DNA from: Agromyces mediolanus
GTDB lineage: Bacteria; Actinomycetota; Actinomycetes; Actinomycetales; Microbacteriaceae
Length of the DNA stretch: 64,000 bases
Assembly: GCF_023715325.1 (NCBI RefSeq)
Contig: NZ_JAMBNX010000011.1
Span: 1-64,000 of the forward strand
Direction of reading: 5' to 3'
The translations under genes were made by a program, and so were the position numbers. Under the pieces are notes generated by a model that worked only from the letters and a program-made list of their open reading frames with translations, was not told the DNA's origin and searched no databases. Shown here one piece after another: positions 59,910-64,000 of the stretch (its first letter is position 1; each line of letters begins with the position of its first letter).

Positions 59910-61232
59910 TCACTCCGCCGCGGCGGCCTCCTCGGCCGGGCACTTGGCGAGTTCCGCCATCTTGGCCACCGACTGGTCGAGCGACCAGGGCAGCTCGACC
60001 ATCGGACGTTCGTGATCGGGCGCCGCCTCCGCTTTCGAGGCGATCGAGGCGAGCGCGAACGCCACCTCGCGTACGAAGTCCGCCCCCGAGGTCGAGTCGT
60101 TCAGCGCCACGACCACCGTCAGCCCGGTCTTCGGGTCGGTGAACGCGGCGGTGAGCGCTCCGGGCCCCTCGCCGGCGGTCCCGCGCATCGGGCCGTACTG
60201 CGCGCCGCCGATGCCGTAGCCCTGCCATGCGGGCGCGTCGCCGCTCATCGGCACGAGGGACCACTGCTCTCGGGCGAACTGTTCGTCGATGAGCGCGCCG
60301 GTGGCGAAGGCCTCGCTGAGCGCCTGGGCATCGGCGAGGGTGGTGACGGCCCCGGCGGCGGCCCCGCCCATCGAGCTCGACTGCTTGGAGTCGTCGTACT
60401 TGGCGGCGCAGTCGGGAGCGCCGTCGGCGCCCGGCTTCGCGAGGTACGCGCCGAGCGTGCCGTGGTGGTCCACCTCGCTCGGCGCGGGGATGGCGGTGTC
60501 GTCCATCCCGAGCGGGCCGAAGACGTAGTCCTCGGCGAGCGAGTTCCAGTCACGGCCGGTCGCGTTGCGCAGGGCGAGGGAGAGCAGCATGACGCCCGCC
60601 CGCGACGGGGACCAGCCCTCCCCCGGCTCCAGGGCGCGTCCAGCTGCGAGGCCGCCCGAGATGAGCTCCGTCTCGCTCCACACGCGCTGCGGGTTGGCCG
60701 CGAAGTGCGCCTTGAGCGAGGGGTAGAAGTCGCCGAGTCCCGACGTCTGCTGGCAGAGCTGGCGGAGCGTGATGCCGTCGATGCCGGGCGTCGAGTCGAC
60801 GTAGGTGCTGACGGGGTCGTCGAGCTTCACCACCCCCGCGTCGGCGAGCCGGAGTAGCACGGTGCAGGTGATCTCCGTCGTGCCAGTGGCCAGGCGGAAC
60901 TTCGTCTGCGGGGTGACCTTCGACGCGTGCTCCTCGAAACCGGTCGTGCCGGTTACGCCCTCCCAGGTGCCGGACCACGGCGCCCAGACGCCGGCCAGCC
61001 CGCCGCTCGAGCCGCTCTGTCGCACGGCTTCGTCGAGCACGCCCTGCAGCTGCTCGACGGTCGAGTCCGGCAGGGCGCGGTCGAGCTCGTCGAAGCTGCG
61101 CGCCGGATCGGGCCCGCCGCCGGTGCATGCGGTCAGCGCGAGAGCGACCGAGGCGATCATCGCAGCGAGCCCGGTCAGGCGTCCACGACGCCGAAGGCGC
61201 CGCGCGCGCGAAGAATGCCGTTGCTCAGCCAC
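59910..61232 (-). CDS. Beta-lactamase-fold lipoprotein lacking catalytic residues
   Basis: 440 aa. Basic N-terminus, lipobox ALTAC (C36), then a class C beta-lactamase/DD-peptidase-like fold: FRLATGTTE (112-120) aligns without gaps to the family FRIGSVTK, replacing Ser by T116 and Lys by T119. The second motif Y-x-N reads WSPSR and the third GHGG region reads RGTAGEG. The fold is otherwise complete (LDDPVSTYV, FGPLGMDDT), so this is probably a binding or scaffold pseudoenzyme on the outer membrane face. GTG 61232. Confidence 0.85.
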   Translation of the reverse strand: MAEQRHSSRARRLRRRGRLTGLAAMIASVALALTACTGGGPDPARSFDELDRALPDSTVEQLQGVLDEAVRQSGSSGGLAGVWAPWSGTWEGVTGTTGFEEHASKVTPQTKFRLATGTTEITCTVLLRLADAGVVKLDDPVSTYVDSTPGIDGITLRQLCQQTSGLGDFYPSLKAHFAANPQRVWSETELISGGLAAGRALEPGEGWSPSRAGVMLLSLALRNATGRDWNSLAEDYVFGPLGMDDTAIPAPSEVDHHGTLGAYLAKPGADGAPDCAAKYDDSKQSSSMGGAAAGAVTTLADAQALSEAFATGALIDEQFAREQWSLVPMSGDAPAWQGYGIGGAQYGPMRGTAGEGPGALTAAFTDPKTGLTVVVALNDSTSGADFVREVAFALASIASKAEAAPDHERPMVELPWSLDQSVAKMAELAKCPAEEAAAAE

Positions 61233-61500
61233 CAGCCCCCCTAGCCTGTGTCCGCTGCGATTCTACCCCGGCGCTCGGGCGCCGACCGTCAGGGGATCCC
61301 CCGAGGCATCCCTGATTCCCGCAGGTAACCGGTTGAATCAGTTACTTCCCGGGGCGCGTGGCGGGAGGAGATGCTCACCGCGGGAGGTCGAACAGCACCG
61401 TTCGGGCCTCCCGCCAGGTCGAACTCCTCCGCAGCGGCGATGCGAGCGGCGGCCTCGCGCACCCGGCGGGGCGGGCCGGGCGAGCAGGGCGGGCCGGCGA

Positions 61501-62802
61501 CTACCCGCCGAGCTGCGGCCGCATCGCACCCGACATGAACCGCTCGACATCCCGGTCGACGATGATGTCGCTCGGACGCAGCGGGCGCGCCAGATAGAGC
61601 CCCTCCAGGGACGTCAGCCGGCTGAGCGCCACGTAGCTCTGCCCGGGGCTGAACACCCGGGGCCCGAGGTCGACGATCGCGGTGTCGTAGCTCGCCCCCT
61701 GGGACTTGTGGATCGTGACCGCCCAGGCGAGCCGCAACGGGAACTGCGTGAACTCCGCCACGATCTCGCGCTCGAGCTTCTTCGCCGCCGGATCCCAGCG
61801 ATAGCGGTACTTCTCCCAGGTGACCGGCTCGACCTCGTGCTCCTCGCCGTCGACCTCGACGAGCACCTCGCCATCGAGCGAGGTGACGGTGCCGATGGTG
61901 CCGTTCACCCAGCGCTGCCCGTCGGGGCCGACCGCCGTGTCGTTGCGCAGGAACATCACCTGCGCGCCGACCTTCAGCTCCAGCCGCTCGTCGGCGGGGA
62001 AGGTGCGCCCGCCGAAGTCGCCGTTCACCTCCGCCGGATTCGCGAGCGACTCCCCGGGCAGGCGCTTCAGCTGCGCCCGATTGATGCGGTTGACGGTGTC
62101 GTTCGTCGTCGCGAGGGTGATCGCCCCCTGCTCGGGCAGCGGCCGGCGCGCGCCGATCTCGTTCAGCACCCCGGCGATCTCCGCGGTGACCATGCCGTGC
62201 CGCACGGCGTTCAGCATGTACTTGAAGCGGTCGTCGCTCTGCCGGTGCACCTCGCCGAGCTCGAAGATGCGCAGCGAGGTCTCGCCCCACACCTTCGCGT
62301 CGAAGAACCACATCGAGCGGTACGTGTCGGCGAAATAGCGGCGCTCCTCGCCGTCGCCCGGCACGGGCGCGAGCTGGTAGGGGTCGCCGAACAGCACCAC
62401 CTGCACGCCGCCGAAGGGCTCGCCCTGACGCTGCCGGGCCTGCCGGAGCGCGCGGTCCATGGCGTCCATGAGGTCGGCGTTCACCATCGAGACCTCGTCG
62501 ATGACGAGCGTGTCCATCGCGTTCAGGATCTTGCGCACCTGATCGTTCTGGTCGATCGCGTGGTCGGCGATGACGCCGATCGGCAGGCGGAACAGCGAAT
62601 GGATGGTCTGCCCGCCCACGTTCAACGCGGCCACCCCGGTCGGCGCGCAGATGACGATCTGCTTCTTGGTGTTCCAGTTGAGGTGGTTGAGGAGCGTCGA
62701 CTTGCCGGTGCCGGCGCGACCGGTCACGAACACGTGCTCTCGGGTGTGCTCGATCGCCTCGAACACCGCGGCCTGCTCGCGGGTGAGGGTGACTGACTGC
62801 AC
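61501..62802 (-). CDS. PIF1/RecD-like DNA helicase
   Basis: 433-aa superfamily 1B helicase. Walker A VTGRAGTGKSTLL, motif Ia CAPTGVAALNVGGQTIHSLF, Walker B LVIDEVSMVNADLMDAMDRA, motif III VVLFGDPYQLAPV, C-terminal LAWAVTIHKSQGASYD and YVALSRLTSLEGLYL. GTG 62802 precedes the conserved core; an upstream in-frame ATG (62964) would add an Arg/Pro-rich tail and overlap the divergent promoter. Confidence 0.92.
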   Translation of the reverse strand: MQSVTLTREQAAVFEAIEHTREHVFVTGRAGTGKSTLLNHLNWNTKKQIVICAPTGVAALNVGGQTIHSLFRLPIGVIADHAIDQNDQVRKILNAMDTLVIDEVSMVNADLMDAMDRALRQARQRQGEPFGGVQVVLFGDPYQLAPVPGDGEERRYFADTYRSMWFFDAKVWGETSLRIFELGEVHRQSDDRFKYMLNAVRHGMVTAEIAGVLNEIGARRPLPEQGAITLATTNDTVNRINRAQLKRLPGESLANPAEVNGDFGGRTFPADERLELKVGAQVMFLRNDTAVGPDGQRWVNGTIGTVTSLDGEVLVEVDGEEHEVEPVTWEKYRYRWDPAAKKLEREIVAEFTQFPLRLAWAVTIHKSQGASYDTAIVDLGPRVFSPGQSYVALSRLTSLEGLYLARPLRPSDIIVDRDVERFMSGAMRPQLGG

Positions 62803-62963
62803 GGGAGTCTCGGCTCGCTGATCTCTGCTCGGAATCGGATGCCGCGGCGACGGCCTGCGGCGACGCGCCCGCCGGGCGCGCTCCCACCCTAACGCCGGGC
62901 GGGCCCGAACGCCGGGCGGCCTTCGGCTCGGGACATCCTCAGTTTGTGCCGGAAGGCCGCCCA

Positions 62964-62978
62964 TAGACTGGCCGGGTG
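62964..62978 (+). promoter_or_regulatory. -10 box and leaderless GTG start
   Basis: TAGACT (62964-62969) ends 6 nt before GTG 62976, the spacing of leaderless actinobacterial mRNAs. No ribosome site or clear -35 is present. Confidence 0.6.
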
Positions 62979-64000
62979 GGGAAGCGAGACGCAGCACGCG
63001 GGCGCATCTCGCCGCTCGCCGTGATCGGCTGGGTCGGCGCGGGTGCGCTGCTCGGCGGCGCCCTCCTCGCGGCCCTGGGCGGGCTGAACCAGACCGTCTA
63101 CGGCGCCTCCAACTTCGTCGAGCGCTACCTCTCGGCCATCGCCGACGACGATCTCGCCACCGCGGCGACGACGCCGGGGGTCGCGCTCGACGCCAAAGCG
63201 CTCGACGCCCTCGGCCTGCCCACCGACGTCTCCACCGCGATGCTCCGCTCCGGCATCGTCGACGCGGGCCCCGCCGACGTCCGCATCGTTCAGGACGTCG
63301 CGCACGACGACGGCACCCACTCGGTCACCGCGAGCTACCGCATCGACACGGCGATCGCCGAGACCACCTTCGAGGTGAAGCCGATCGAACCCCTGTACGG
63401 GGTGCTGAACCGCTGGGCCTTCGCCGAGAGCCCGCTCGCGATCATCGACGTCACCGCGGCGCACTCGCCGCAGTTCACGGTGGGCGACCTCACGCTCGAC
63501 ACGCGGGCGACGAAGCCCGAGGACGAGCTGGCGAACTTCACGCAGACGACGCCGTACCTCGCGATCGCACCGGCCGCCTACGAGTTCGAGTACGACTCGC
63601 AGCTGCTGCAGGCCCCGCACGTGCTCGCCGTCGCCCAGCCGGGCGCGCGCGGCGCCGTCACGGTCGACGCGCAGCCGACGCAGGCCTTCGTCGACCGGGT
63701 GCAGGCGCAGCTCGACCTCTACCTCGAGGGCTGCACGGCGCAGCAGGTGCTGAACCCGACGGACTGCCCGTTCGGCATCGACATCGACGACCGCCTCCTG
63801 AGCGACCCCGTGTGGTCGATGGTGGCGAGCCCGACCGTGACGCTCACCGCGGGCGAGTCGGCCTTCGAGATGCCGGCGACGGCGGGCACAGCCCACATCT
63901 CCGTCGAGGTGCAGTCGCTCTTCGACGGGGACATCTCCACGCTCGAGGAGGACCGCGGCTTCACGGTCGCCCTCGACGCACGCATCAAGCCCGACGGCTC
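62976..64000 (+). CDS. Single-pass membrane protein (3' end outside window)
   Basis: Open to the right edge: at least 341 codons from GTG 62976. A short basic N-terminus, one TM helix (LAVIGWVGAGALLGGALLAA), then a large extracytoplasmic region of repeated beta-type modules, including NFVERYLSAIADDDLATAAT and SVTASYRIDTAIAETTFEV, with two Cys near the middle (GCTAQQVLNPTDCPFG). Not recognised beyond a widespread Microbacteriaceae-type membrane protein. Probably translated from a leaderless mRNA. Confidence 0.82.
   Translation, partial: MGKRDAARGRISPLAVIGWVGAGALLGGALLAALGGLNQTVYGASNFVERYLSAIADDDLATAATTPGVALDAKALDALGLPTDVSTAMLRSGIVDAGPADVRIVQDVAHDDGTHSVTASYRIDTAIAETTFEVKPIEPLYGVLNRWAFAESPLAIIDVTAAHSPQFTVGDLTLDTRATKPEDELANFTQTTPYLAIAPAAYEFEYDSQLLQAPHVLAVAQPGARGAVTVDAQPTQAFVDRVQAQLDLYLEGCTAQQVLNPTDCPFGIDIDDRLLSDPVWSMVASPTVTLTAGESAFEMPATAGTAHISVEVQSLFDGDISTLEEDRGFTVALDARIKPDG

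Noticed and set aside
62889..63896. 335-codon minus-strand frame at the right end
   Set aside because: Shadow of the rightward membrane protein (62976 onward), which has a TM helix and a -10 box.

Overview
The window is high-GC DNA with GTG/TTG starts, frequent 4-bp ATGA stop/start overlaps, HspR-type HAIR operators at dnaK, a class-E-like LAVTG sorting signal and bacterial RIO kinase and Atg22-like transporters. Together these point to an actinobacterium, most likely Microbacteriaceae (Agromyces/Leucobacter/Microbacterium-like; genus not resolved). Nothing here looks like a complete mobile element, but phage-derived lysis and regulator genes are scattered through it.

Layout. 0-3.1 kb: grpE (cut by the window edge) and dnaK behind two HAIR sites, plus a glyoxalase-fold gene. 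3.1-6.8 kb: CorA-type Mg transporter, a repeat cluster, a flavin disulfide reductase, a membrane protein. 6.8-16.7 kb: a divergent peptide/gamma-glutamyl locus. Leftward: M24 peptidase, family-5 substrate-binding lipoprotein, oppB/C/D/F-like transporter. Rightward: FadR-type GntR regulator, gamma-glutamyltransferase, TauE-type exporter. Near-identical operator sequences lie at both outward promoters. 16.8-18.1 kb: MFS exporter behind a CsoR/CstR-like palindrome. 18.5-27.7 kb: RIO kinase with an upstream micro-ORF, two secreted crystallin-fold-like proteins, a divergent pair of histidine-rich MarR-type regulators sharing a double operator, an ECF sigma/anti-sigma pair, and a TetR/hydrolase pair with two palindromic operators.

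27.8-33.0 kb: a ~1,700-residue surface protein with ten repeats and a C-terminal LAVTG signal. 33.1-34.9 kb: dcd, tRNA-Gly(CCC), and a phage-type M23 endolysin with a strong internal start. 34.9-40.5 kb: ferredoxin, ferredoxin reductase, P450, AraC regulator, then aldo/keto reductase and creatininase-family protein. A 19-bp sequence is repeated exactly at both promoters. 40.6-51.7 kb: a full L-rhamnose locus: leftward lacI-rhaT-rhaP-rhaQ-rhaS; rightward rhaM-rhaI-rhaD(fusion)-rhaB, with matching LacI operators downstream of TACAGT -10 boxes.

51.7-55.4 kb: A/T-richer accessory DNA: a lipoprotein overlapping a secreted DUF2599-like protein, then an ImmA/XRE pair divergent from a zinc-ribbon protein, a coiled-coil membrane protein and an r1t-type holin. 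55.5-64 kb: stress-type genes (CsbD, topoisomerase IB, SDR, small membrane protein, SRPBCC), a class II glutamine amidotransferase, a beta-lactamase-fold lipoprotein lacking catalytic residues, a PIF1-like helicase and a leaderless membrane protein running off the end.

Two short dispersed repeat families stand out: a 36-42 bp palindrome present four times between genes, and a TTCGAC-GCTCAG repeat clustered at 4.5 kb that also occurs in frame inside rhaD. All coordinates, motifs and alignments were read by eye; no database search was run.
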